Assembly (NCBI GenBank): GCA_964247055.1
Contig: OZ176050.1
Span: forward strand, 12,524,001 to 12,588,000
Length of the DNA stretch: 64,000 bases
DNA from: Paragordius varius
Taxonomy: Eukaryota; Nematomorpha
Direction: 5' to 3'
Shown piece by piece: positions 23,832 through 35,144 of this stretch. The position numbers were made by a program, and so were the translations under genes. The notes below the pieces were generated by a model. The model did no database searches. It was not told where the DNA came from and worked only from the letters and a program-made list of their open reading frames with translations. How positions within the stretch are numbered: the first letter of the stretch is position 1; every line of letters begins with the position of its first letter.

Positions 23832-24273
23832 CTAGCAATTATAAAAGTAATAAAATACCATTTTAGATTTTAATTTCTTTAAAAACAATTTCTGTTTCTT
23901 TTTTATGTTTGATAGAAATTCCATTCGTTCCTCACTTTCCAATTTTATTTTGTCATTTTGGATTTCTTTTATGGCTTGGCCAATTATATTGCTATAATTT
24001 ACCAATCTAAATGCAAAAAAAGTGTAAATTTAAAAACAAAATGTAAAAAAATTTTCATCATACCTTTCGTTTTGATTAGCCATATTTTGAGTTAACAAAG
24101 GTTGAATTTCATAAACTCGCTATTAATTTGTATAAGTTTATAAATAAAACTTGTATGGCATCCAGATATTCGATCCAAAGGTTACGATTTATATTGAGTT
24201 GCTCTTTCTCATGGTTAAATATTTTTCTGATAATATTCTCAAAGTTGTAATTATTTTCGCTATTTCTATGCAT
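23832..24273 (-). CDS. Small helical protein, three exons, unidentified
   Basis: Exons 24151-24273, 24064-24119 and 23832-24006 join in phase to give 117 residues from an ATG at 24273. The sequence is helical and charged: LWIEYLDAIQ, VYEIQPLLTQNMANQNERL, GQAIKEIQNDKIKLESEER and KKKQKLFLKKLK. It ends in a short hydrophobic tail (VFYYFYNC) that could instead be read-through of a gtattt donor. The style resembles small coiled-coil subunits of organelle or kinetochore complexes, but no family can be assigned. The first intron (24120-24150) is 31 nt. The gene is convergent with the coiled-coil gene ending at 23394. The true start could lie in an upstream exon. Confidence 0.5.
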
Positions 24274-24683
24274 ATTATTATTATAAATAACATTTAAAAA
24301 CATATAAATGTGATAACAAAATCTTAAAAACCAAAACCTTGGGTTATTAGAAGGAATTAGGGCTTGGTTTTTAATTTATAAAAATCTCGTGGTTTTTTTA
24401 TAAAAGCATGTTGTTTAAGAGACAAATTAAAAGATTGCGCTATTAAAAAAGTGATCAATGAGCTGTTCACCACGCTTAGTATTTATAGAAAATTGCCGCC
24501 GTTCACAAAAAAATAAAACTATATTTTAGTATTTAAAAAATTGGAATTTACAGACAATTTAAAGGAAAACATCAACATCAACAAAAATATTAATTTTATG
24601 AGAACATTTTAAAAACATGCCCTCTGCCTGCACCAATAAATAGTTGATTTTAAAAAGGCTTGAGCTTTAGATGAGATAAAATA

Positions 24684-24896
24684 ATGGCTTTCGATTATGT
24701 TTTTTCTAAAAAAGCGATTGAAAATATTGAAAAGACATGGTACCGGTTCCAAACATATATGAGAAGCGGTTCTGCCACAAAAATAGATGCATGTAAATGC
24801 CAATTATATGACAAATGGAATAATTTTGGGATTGTCAAAAAAACAACGACCTATTTTCAAAGCCGATTTAGCCGGTTTCAAGTGCAGAGAATTTAG
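24684..24896 (+). CDS. Short open frame, doubtful gene
   Basis: A 70-codon ATG-to-stop frame, KKAIENIEKTWYRFQTYMRS..., with helical character and two Cys (ACKC). No family, no obvious splice partners and no signal peptide. It could be an exon fragment or a decayed transposon piece. Listed because its composition is less simple than that of random AT-rich frames. Confidence 0.2.
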   Translation: MAFDYVFSKKAIENIEKTWYRFQTYMRSGSATKIDACKCQLYDKWNNFGIVKKTTTYFQSRFSRFQVQRI

Positions 24897-25551
24897 AAAT
24901 AAATAAACTTCTAGCTTTTATAGATAAAAAAAGGAATAACCCTTTTTACACTAAATATCTAAATTTCAATTACTATTCCGCTACGCTAGCACAAACTGAT
25001 AATTTATTATAAATTTTTATCTTCAACTATTATATGAATATGTATTGTGGCCTATTGCCAAATTTTAAATGGAAATCCAAATTAAGACAAATGTATGGGT
25101 TCTTTGAAAACATATTTTGGTCAATAATCATAGGGTTGTTAATAAATCCAAAAAATTAAGATTTTAAATATAATTTCCAAAAAAATTATTTTTAAAATCA
25201 TATACCCGCTTTCAAGTAGAGATTTAAAATCAGGTAAAGCTATCATTTCTGTGGGGACCTATGAATACTTGGTTAAAAGCTTATATAAACTTTTGTAATA
25301 TTATGTTTTTGCTTGACATCATTATTGTTGATAGGTTGTTTTGAACCACTTTTTATTTTGGTCGATATTTTGACGGAACTTATATGGCCTAAAATATAAA
25401 TATTTATATAATCAATATATTCGTCAAAAGGTAAATATTAAAAAAATCATACTTAATTTCTTGTAGGAAGTACACATGCTCATATCTTGTAACTAAACAA
25501 ATGAAAAAGGGAAGTATATAAAATTATTATTAATTTTCTGGTTTTAACCAT
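24897..25551. other. Spacer upstream of the SYCP2 3' end
   Basis: About 650 bp of AT-rich sequence without a recognised gene, repeat or RNA. Confidence 0.5.
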
Positions 25552-28500
25552 TTATAACTGTCTGATCAGAGGGGATAATAAATTTGTTTTGTTTAAAATA
25601 TATTTTAATCCTATTAATCTGGAAAAACTGATATTATAATTACTTCTTGAAATTGTTGACATATTGATAGCAAATCATTGTTGTTTGGGTATGATGGCGA
25701 CGATTGGATTGATGTGTTTTTATTTGTTTTATTCTTATCTCCATAACTAAAATAAAAAATATCAGATTAAAATGGCCTTATCAGTAATGTGTTGATAATT
25801 TAAAGTCTTAATAAAAGAATATAGCCCTACATATCCCTATATTTTTATCATTTCTATGAATTTAATATTGCAATTTATAAGCTTATTTGCCAAAGAGTTA
25901 AAAGATACTATAAAATCGTTCCAAGATTCTCAACAAAATATCCCTAGTGTATGTTATAAAAGCATCAACACATTTTTTTTTCCACACCAAAATAGATTAA
26001 TTACAAATGTCGGTAAACTAAATCCATGTAGGGCGTGTTGTTAGAATTATCGGATTCTATCGTGCGCTGGAAAGAGCTGGTATTTTGCAAAGTTGTATCT
26101 TTAATCAATGGTTTATTATAACTACAGATTGCAGCGGGTTCGGTAGGTTTTATATTGGGCTAGACATTTTTAAATATGATCCATTTTGAAAATAAATTAA
26201 ATTAAGTTCAAAAATATTTTCGTGTGATAAAATAAAACTTACATGTGAATCAACCGTTTGTGATTGATTGGAAACGTTATTGGTTTTTTCTAAAGCACTC
26301 TTATTTTTTATCGTTAAGTTTGAGACATCATCATATTCAGATTCTGTTGTATAAGGCGATGGATTTAAAACATTAGCATAACTATCATTAATTTTATTTT
26401 TGCCGGCTAAGTGGTTCCTCTTATTTTTTTCAACTTTTTCGATGACGAGTTCATTGTAGGATGTGTTTTTGGTTTCATCAAGCAGGAGTGAAACATTATT
26501 CTTTTCATTGTGTTTAAAATCACGTTCAGAATCTTTTTTACAGGTATTTTTATCGGATGGAAAATTAACCGAAACATTAACCGATAGAACTGATGGTTGG
26601 TTATCAACACCACCTTGGGAAGATGTAGAGTTTGATGCAGGTGAAACTACTTTATTTTGCTGAGAGCGACTTTTACCAAAGTTATTAACGTAAGAGTTAT
26701 TCTCTTTTTCATTACTTTTGTTTGCAATATTATTATATCTTTTCTTATAAGGATTTTCTATTGATAGAGTTGTTTTATTAACTGTATTTAGCAGCTCTTT
26801 TTCTGGCATCAAATCGTTTCTTTTTCGTTTTTTGCCATATGTGTTTAGTTCTGTGGTAAAAACGGAATCTTTATTTATTGTTGTTTCCGAAACTAACGTT
26901 TTAGATTTTTCGTTCATATTATTGTCATCAAATCGTTCAAAATTTTTAGATGTTATGGTTTCTTTGGGTTTTTTAATTTCCCTTAATTTGGCAAATTCAA
27001 TATTATTTGAAAAATTTACAACCTTATTATTACAATTTATTTTGTCTGGACTATGCTCTAATTTGGTAGCATTCTTCTTCTTGTCTTTAGTTTGTTTCCT
27101 ACCCGATGTCGTATCAATAATGATCGCAGATGGTTTTTGATTGATTTTAATATCGAAGCTATTATCTTTTGGTTCAATAGTCTCTATATTTTCTTTCTTC
27201 AGTCCTGGGCTAAGCAATTTCGATTTTGATAATGCAGTTGCCTTTTTCACGCTTTTTGCCGTATTCAATGATTGCTCAATCAATAACTCATTTTCGGTAT
27301 CAAAATCGTAAGCCTCTTCAGTGATAACCGGCTTTTTAAGCACTATTTCCCTGGGATCTTTTATTGTTTTGTTTAAACTTGTATTAGTAACGTGCGTTAT
27401 TGTATCTTCGTATCGTGCAATTTGCGTGTTAGTTATTTCACATTGTTTAGCATTTCGATTTACTGATTTTTTTTCCATTTTAGGTGGCAATTTTGTATTA
27501 TCATTCAATAAACTATTTTTAGATGAAGTGTTTTGAGATTGTTCATTAAGTTTTTGACTTAATCTTGTTTCATAACATTTGATAACGGTAGTTTTTTCCG
27601 CTTTATCTTTAGCATTTACCTTTTTGACTGGACTCGTGGATGTTTTAGTTTTGGATGACGCATTGTTTAATGGAAAATCTTTTGTCAAAGGGGTATATCT
27701 ACGCACTGGAATAGGTTTTCGCTTATTATCAGATATATTATTATTCCGTAATGATATTTTTTGATTTTCAACTACGGTTTTAGCTGCCTCACGTTTTTTG
27801 GCACCCGGTCTAACAAACACATCCAAACTTTTCGGTGTGGAAGAAAATATAGGGTCTGGGTAGGATTTAGTCTTTTTGATGAATGTTTTAACATTGTTGG
27901 CGGAATTATTTTCATGGTTGACTTGTAAATTGACTGTTTTTTTGTCACCCGCATTGTTTTTATTATCTGCTGACATCTCCAAATTTGTCCTATTATTAAT
28001 GGATTGACTATTAGTTAGGATAATGCTACAATCTTTTATGTTGATCGACTTTTCCTGTTTGGGTGGTTCGAGTTTTTTAACCCCTTCTGATGACTTTTGT
28101 GAGCGTAATACACGGGTAGTGGTTGTTTGACTTAAATTTTCGGGGATCATTAGAAAAGAATCAAATTCTTGTGAAAACGTTTCTAGCGACCGTTTCTCCA
28201 CTGTCTCATTGGACAATGTAATTTTTGTTGTGTCATTAGCGGGATTGTCATTTGGTTTTTCACCTGATTTTTGGGATAATCTCTGGGACATTCTAAGGGG
28301 CCGTAATTGGGTATCTTCTTTTGATACCGCTTTTAATGAAGAGTTTAATGATTTTTGTACTTTTTTATGGTTATTTGCAGATTCATTTATTGCTTTGTCC
28401 TTGATTTTTTGTTGTTCATTAGTAGTTTTCGCAGTATTTTTTAATCTATCTGACTCAATTTTTTCCTCGCTTTTGGAAGATACCCGTTTCTGCAATTCTA

Positions 28501-30716
28501 AAAGGATATTAATGTCCGGTTTCGAGCATCGTTCAAATCCTATAGCATAAAATAATAATTGTTATAATTTTTTGCAATATGTGATAAAATTTTGGCATAT
28601 AATAGGAAACATAATAAATTTAAAAATATCTTGAGGTAAAAAAATTTATATAAATATAAATACTCATCTGAGTTAAAGGTGTATTATCGGACGGAGCTTC
28701 GGAATCATAAATAGCAGGTGAGAGAAATGTTGGGCGGCTAATATTATTCTTTTGAGGGGATTTTATCTTTTCGGTACTTACAGTTTTTTCATTGTCCTTA
28801 ACTATATTGATGGATTTGTGTTCGGAACTAATTTTAATAATATTATTTATAAAAAAATATTCAACAAAGTAAAAATAAAAAGAATTTGCAATGATGATAA
28901 TTAAACTAGCGTTATAAAATAATTTTACCAATAAAATAATTATAGTTTTACCTGATAGGTATAGGTTGTGAAACGGTAAGTTGGGATCCATTGTTTAGAG
29001 TTGTGTTTAGGGTAAAACCAACTATATTATTCTACAGTTGTATAAAATGGTAAATGATAAATATGATTATTGAATAGAACCGAATAAAATTTTATTATTT
29101 TTGTTATAAATAGCGCATAAATAATACCTGGATTTGACAACCAAACATTTCTCCCAAAGCTTTAGAAAAGGACGCCTCATAGGGGAAAAATATGTTAATA
29201 AAATTTTGACTTCCGTTATTTTGCCCATTACTCTCTGGAAGAATCGCTACTCTGTGGGGAGATGAAACGCGTAATAAATGCACCAAACTAATGTTAACTT
29301 GAACTCGAAATTCAATTGTAGGTTGCCATTCTAAATTAATTTACATGAATATTTTATGATAATTTTTAATGCTTAAATTAGCCTTACTCGTGACTGATAA
29401 GGAGCTTATTTGATACTTGAAAATCTCCATGCTTTCCCATCGTTCTTGGTTTCCTTCCTAATAATAGATGCAATATTTTGTTTAAATTACGTTATAATGT
29501 TTATTCCTGATCTTAACATTTTTTAGCTTTTTTTAAAATTTTACCACATAATATATACCTTATATGCCACATTGAATGAAAGTGAAGATGTGATGATGTT
29601 AATATCCAACCATAATTGCGTAACATTATCTTGAAATTTTATTATTTGCATCAAAATGTCGCCAAAACAAACGGAAAAACAATCAAACGAAAATACACGA
29701 CGTTTAATAGGTAACGTAGCCGATTGCCCGTTTTTATTTGAAGACACTTCTTTATCTGGAATCATTGGATTAAATATATTTAAAAAATTGCGACATCCCT
29801 AAATTTAGGTTTTAATGGTTGTTTAAACTTTGGTTATATCAATGACACTGATTTCATTGAATTTATTAATTAATTCCGTCTGATTCTTAAAAACCAAATT
29901 TAAAACTCTGGCTTTGTTAGTGGATGTCATAACTTTGAACAACAACTCTATTATCATGCTTTGTAAGTGAAAATCTACAAAAATATTATTGCCAATTTAC
30001 CCCCAACTTTGGATAATAAAATAGGAAAATTCGATCTAAACAATTTAAAGCTAATATTATACATTATTTTGGTATAATCCATATTCTTAAATGCCTCATT
30101 TTTAGCACTTTCATCCATTCTGAATGCAACAACGATAGCGGTTTTAAGGATCTAATATTAAAAGTCATTTTACCCGAATAAAGCTATCGATTGTGGAAGG
30201 ATATTTAAATGACATTTTATATAAATGTATTATCAATTTGGTAAGGATAACATGAGAACCTGTAATTAAAATATGCATTACCCATCATATTAATATTAAC
30301 GCAAATCTACATTCATTAGTTTTTGTTTTACCTTGATAGTCTCTTCAATATTTTCCAATATTTGGGCCCTTTCATTATTTGACATTTTTACTACAAAGAA
30401 AAATCCATACAAATCGTAAATCTTGGTGTTATACCTAAGGTTTACTTGATTAATCAATCGAATATAATTTTCCGCAAATCCATGTTTCAAGTTAGTTAGT
30501 GTTAAATATTTTTTTAAATAAGTAACAGCTTCATTCAAATAACTAAAATCTGGCCCTTCTTTAATCTACAAAAAGTATATTAAATAATGTTACCTTCAAA
30601 AAAAGGGCCGTCAAGGATTTTAGAATGGCATTGGCATGGAAAGGCTTTAAAGTTTCCGAAATATCGTAAAAACTTACGAATTTTTCATATTCTATACATC
30701 CATGTTTGAGTTGCAT
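25552..30716 (-). CDS. SYCP2: Synaptonemal complex protein 2 homologue (SYCP2 family)
   Basis: Axial/lateral element protein of meiotic chromosomes; in vertebrates it binds SYCP3 and HORMAD proteins. Sixteen exons join with consistent phases into 1,392 residues (human about 1,530). Boundaries are 30594-30716, 30332-30565, 30282-30306, 30174-30259, 30001-30151, 29829-29974, 29559-29798, 29388-29457, 29128-29330, 28952-29031, 28664-28827, 26243-28539, 26005-26159, 25909-25943, 25644-25746 and 25552-25618. Residues 1-280 form the armadillo-like half. The family signature follows: GDFHLQSMIIELLFKV, CRNFLNIFNPM, then KRRVFSFDCFS and LWLDINIITSSLSFNVAY, matching vertebrate KRRVFTFPCLS and FWIDFNLGSQTLSF. 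A pleckstrin-like sheet ends INIFFPYEASFSKALGEMFG. Next comes about 800 disordered Ser/Asn/Lys-rich residues in one giant exon, then a short helical C-terminus whose last four exons are less certain. Seven of fifteen introns are 22-30 nt. Confidence 0.9.
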
Positions 30717-30965
30717 AACCTATGTTGCGACTAATCAGACGATTCAAAATTATCGTTTGGTTTTTAACAGTTAGCAACTTTATACTTTTTTATACACATA
30801 AATAGCTAAAAATAAGCCACAAATAAATTATATATTTATTAGAGTCATATTTTTTTATTAACATTAGAATATTCATGAATAAATCTTTGCATAAAAATCT
30901 TTTTACAAAATAGATACACAGATATTTATTATAATTTTGAGGTTTGATTTTTGCAATAATTATAA

Positions 30966-33020
30966 TCAATGCCTCTTTTTATCCTTCTTTAGTTTTTTGG
31001 TTATATTTTCGCGAATCGAATGTTCGTGATTTTTAACTTTGATCGATAGTTTATGTTTATGACGATGATTATCTTTTTGAGTGGGTTTATGAGCTTTTTT
31101 CTGTTTAATATGCCTTTCTAAATTATGGGTTGCCGTGGAAACAGTACATGGTGTGGTACCAGTCAAAGAAGTAGTTGTTGAATCCTTGATGGTTGTACAA
31201 GTTTTGCATTTATCTTTTTTGGAGACGGCATGCTTTAAATTTTGACTTTGGTGCATGGTTTGTATGAATAACCGTTCCATTTCTTTCAGCTCACGCATTA
31301 GCAGAGCATTTTGAAACTTTAAATCTTGGCCAACTAAATTTACTTTATGATGACTGTGGTGAGGATTGGATATCTTTTGCGGACTCTTCAAATGTTTATT
31401 ATGGAAAAACTTTTTAAGTTTTATGTGTTTATGCTTGATAATAACGGTCGTTGCCCCAATTATAGTGCTACTCTCTTGAGTACTTTTTGGGCTCCGGCTT
31501 GTTACATATACGAGTTTTTTGGACATTTGGGGAACGGGTGTGGCCAATAGTGTGTTAAGATCTTTGGTTTTATGAGCCTAAATGATAAGTGTTCAAAATT
31601 TAATTTTAGTTGTCATATGTCAAAAAATATTAAAGTATAAAATTATTTTATAAATGTTATATATCCATTTCAACTCAAATAAAATGTCGGATTATTCAAA
31701 AATACTTTTAAACTTTTTATCAACAAACATATTAAGTAGGTTAGACATAAGTGTACGAATTGCATGCCACACTTGCACAAGGCAAGCAGAAGCGATATAA
31801 CTTATACATAAAAATTAAACATAGTTCAGTTAGTTCTAAATCAAATATATTAAAATCGAAAAAATAATTGTACATATAATTATTTTTTAGCAACAAAACT
31901 ACTGTAAATGACCTTTGTGCGCGTTGGTGTGGACAGGAGTCCATTTAAACTATGGTGTAGGGATAGCGGAAGATTAATAGATAAATCTATGTTCATGTTA
32001 AGATTGTGGCCCGCACGGTTCCAAGGCAAGTCAAGTCTTGGTTGAATATTGCAGATACACATTTTTCGCTTGCCTTTCTCAAGGCTGCACTCAGAAGCCT
32101 TACTGGAATAATTTGGAGTTTGTGTGGTTAGACCCGATCTCTCCTTAGATGTATGTAGTTTTTCATTTTTATCCTCGTGTTTTTGTAACGAGGTGTTATC
32201 GCTTTGCTTATTTTTACATGGGGTTATGTGGACTTTTCCTTGTTTAGTGGTAGATTTCCAGATTGGAAAATTTCTTCCAAATCTGTGCTCTTGATGATGT
32301 GTCTTATAAGCATCTTTATTGAATTCAGCATGTGAATTATGATCGGATTGTTCTTTAGGTATTTTATGTCCAACTTTGGAATGTAAAACACTAAGAGTTG
32401 ATAATTTATGGTGTTGTTCTGGAAGCGTAGTTCCCTTTTCATCGTTCTTGTTATTTGTGTTAGGTTGATTGGTAAAATAATTGGTAACTTGATCGCCGGG
32501 TTCATTAACTTCATTTTTTTTCAAACTTCTTCTTCGGACAGCATGGCGATGTTTTAAAAAAATTTGTGGCTTAAATTTTGCCGGTTCAGAATCTAGTATT
32601 TCAAAAAAATTTATTAATTTTAAGAGTTGATAATGTTATAACTTACTTTAAAAGTTTACTTAGTCAAAAAAAATAATGCATAGATTTATCCAATTTGAAA
32701 TCGTAAAATTTGATCAAAATAATGGATATGGCTGTTAAAGTTAGGTTAAAAATCTTAGAAAACAATTTTACAGACATATAAAATATAATTAATCAAAAAA
32801 TAAGTTAAATTATGCCAGTTGTAAAGATTCATTTATGTTATTTACCCAATAAGCCTTGAATATTTATCAGGGATTTATTACTACTTGGTCTGACAATATG
32901 GGGAAAATTATTATTGTTTGATTCAACAGAAGAGTTAGGAATTTTTTGAGAAAATACTATACCACATACCATGTAAAATATAAACAAATTATAGATATAA
33001 AATAAAATATTTGAGCCCAT
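30966..33020 (-). CDS. Secreted His/Lys-rich disordered protein (one gene or two)
   Basis: Exon 32846-33020 starts at an ATG and encodes a signal peptide (LFYIYNLFIFYMVCGIVFS). It joins in phase to exon 31913-32592, which is polar with basic clusters (RHAVRRRSLKK) and few cysteines (CSLEKGKRKMCIC). A further open exon, 30966-31577, begins after a tttag acceptor in phase 0 and encodes a very basic, His/Lys-rich tail (KKLKKDKKRH at the end). A gtcatt donor at 31912 would link all three into 488 residues. Without it, exon 2 ends at a stop at 31880 and the third exon has no start. The three-exon reading is therefore preferred but unproven. No domain was recognised; a secreted matrix-like or precursor protein is possible. 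Confidence 0.55.
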
Positions 33021-33492
33021 TTCATTTAACTGGGGTAAAGATAGTTTCTCGTAATCCTTAAAAAGTTACATGTGTGGTGAGATGCATAAATTAAAATTAG
33101 TCTTTATGCATGTCACCGTATAAATATAAAAAAATTAAATTTATTAATTTTTATTTCTGTTAAAAACAAACCAACTTTTTTTCCATATACAAATGTTTAG
33201 TTTGGCCATGACAATTAAAAATTTTGATGTAACCCATTTATATTGGATAAAAAAATAATGCTACGCAAGTTATACCGGTTTAAATGGGGTCATGTATCAT
33301 GGTTAAATTTGATATATATACATACACACACAGGTAAATAATATATGATATGTAAATTAATAATTGCGATTAGGTAATTATTTTAACAAAAAAATATATT
33401 TGCGTGAAAATAAAGTTTAAATACATTCCGTAAATGATAAACGAAAATATGTTGACAAAACTAGCGAAAAGCGTAAGGAACCAAGATTGGAT

Positions 33493-33752
33493 ATATACCA
33501 TTTACAAATCAAATTCACCGATTTTTTTTTAAATTAAAATTACCTATACATATTTTTTCTAAAAATTTTGCAAATTAATATAATACTGAAAAAATAATAA
33601 ACTATGCCATATTCTTATTAATGATGAATTATATTAGCCCGAAAACACATAATTTATTTAAAGGGTGAATTTGAATTGTTTGAGGGTGAATTTAAATCGG
33701 TCAAGAGTGATTTGAATTGTTCGAGGGTGAATTTGAGCTGTAAATGGTATAT
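33493..33752. mobile_element. Family D inverted-repeat element
   Basis: Begins ataccatttacaaatcaaat and ends gagctgtaaatggtatata, giving nearly perfect inverted termini. Right-hand subterminal repeats gggtgaatttgaattgtttg / gggtgaatttaaatcgg / agtgatttgaattg are present. The left half is shortened relative to other copies. Confidence 0.75.
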
Positions 33753-33784
33753 ATTATATTATCAAAAAAAACTGAAGTTTAAAA

Positions 33785-34035
33785 CAAGGGCGTCCAATAT
33801 ACGGCCCGCAAAAAATTTGAAGATTACCAAATAATCAAAATTCCCTAATTTATCAAAAATATTTACAAATTTCTGATAAAATGGTTATTTCTACAAATTT
33901 TCTATATGACTTTTTCCAAATTTTGGCAACGAACTAGTAGTGTTAATTTACAGTCGTATCTTTGAAATTTAACATATTTATTGATGCTCATATATTTCGC
34001 AGTCAGTAACCCGTGAATTGTGTTGGGCATCCCTG
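33785..34035. mobile_element. Short hAT-like element
   Basis: Left end caagggcgtccaatatacgg followed by cccgc; right end gtgttgggcatccctg. This fits the hAT terminal pattern C(A/G)NGG..TGCCCAA..GGCCCGC. Flanking octamers gtttaaaa and atctaaaa agree at 6 of 8 positions, a plausible decayed target duplication. Non-coding. Confidence 0.6.
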
Positions 34036-34597
34036 ATCTAAAACAATCGAATATAACTTGATCAAACTCTTTTTCAATATAAAATTCCTGTTTATTTAAA
34101 TAAATAAAATGTGGATTATTTCAACTGATAAAAATGTAAACTTTTAAAAGTTGATTAAGTGCATTTAACCGTAATAAATGTGGTTATAAATCTAACATTG
34201 AAAAGCTTTTACAGCAACAATACAAGCAACTTTTGAATGCAAATAGAGTTTCCACATCGTGCAAAACTTTATAAAGGCAAAAAACTATTAATTTACTCAA
34301 GCTATTTAACTTAATTATTTATACCCGTTTATATTCAATCAACCAATTCTCTGCACAAGTACTAAAATATGACAAAAACACAAAGGGACACATTCCCTAT
34401 AAATTAAAGGTTTTTAAAACACTTTTATTTATATCAATTCAATAATTGGCATTAATTAGATTTGGGAAAAGTCTCATTTTCAAAAAAAAAGATATATACA
34501 TATTTAAACTTTTACCAATATTCTAAACCGTTGCAAAGTGAAGTGCGGCTTTAATCAACTCATACCGAAAGAAAGGATGTCCAAAAATGTATTTTAG

Positions 34598-34852
34598 CAG
34601 GAGGTGTTTTTCATGCGGCCTCCCACAATATAATTTCTCCGGCCCGCGAGAAATTTCAGTTACAAAATTTTACAAAACGTAACTAAAATTGATTTTATTA
34701 AACAAACTTTCTGAATTATCTTTCCAAATTTTGGCAATGAATTAGGAAAAAATGTTAAAACAAATTGTAGTTAGTTTATAAAACATTTGTTAATGCCCAT
34801 ATATTTTTGCAATTGCGGCCAGTGAAGCCAATTATGTTGGACGACACCGCTG
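34598..34852. mobile_element. Short hAT-like element, diverged
   Basis: Left end caggaggtgtttttcatgcg followed by gcctccc, and an internal ggcccgcgag. The right end attatgttggacgacaccgc tg is roughly its inverse. No clear target duplication. Non-coding. Confidence 0.45.
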
Positions 34853-35144
34853 TAACCATAACTATAAGTGAATTGAAAACATTTGAATTTAAAAAATCAG
34901 ACTTTACAAAGTTACACATTGCAATCATGTGTGTAATTCATCGAAAAATCTGTTAGCTAAAATAAAATTTAAAAGACATAAAATTAAATAAAAACAAATA
35001 ATAAAGGGGACTAGATCCTAGGAATATATTGTGGGTATCCACTCATAATAATTCACATAAAAAATACAAAGTAAACTCATATTCGAAATAAAAATTTATT
35101 CCGTACAATTATAATTTGAACATATCCAAAATTCTATAAATTTA

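Larger units (their letters stand above)
33021..35144. other. Intergenic region with three short transposon relics
   Basis: No gene is supported. It holds a family D element (33493-33752), a hAT-like short element (33785-34035) and a second hAT-like relic (34598-34852). The sequence between them is AT-rich and featureless. Confidence 0.6.

Noticed and set aside
26463-28550. Several plus-strand open frames of 60-113 codons
   Set aside because: They are antisense shadows of the 765-codon SYCP2 exon and have no motifs or splice support.
29255-29292. A short intron within SYCP2 exon 9
   Set aside because: The apparent mismatch came from an incorrect phase. With the correct phase the exon is continuous.
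30371-30414. A 44-nt GT...AG stretch inside SYCP2 exon 2 as a further short intron
   Set aside because: Its removal shifts the frame into an early stop, while the unspliced reading stays open and joins the next exon in phase.
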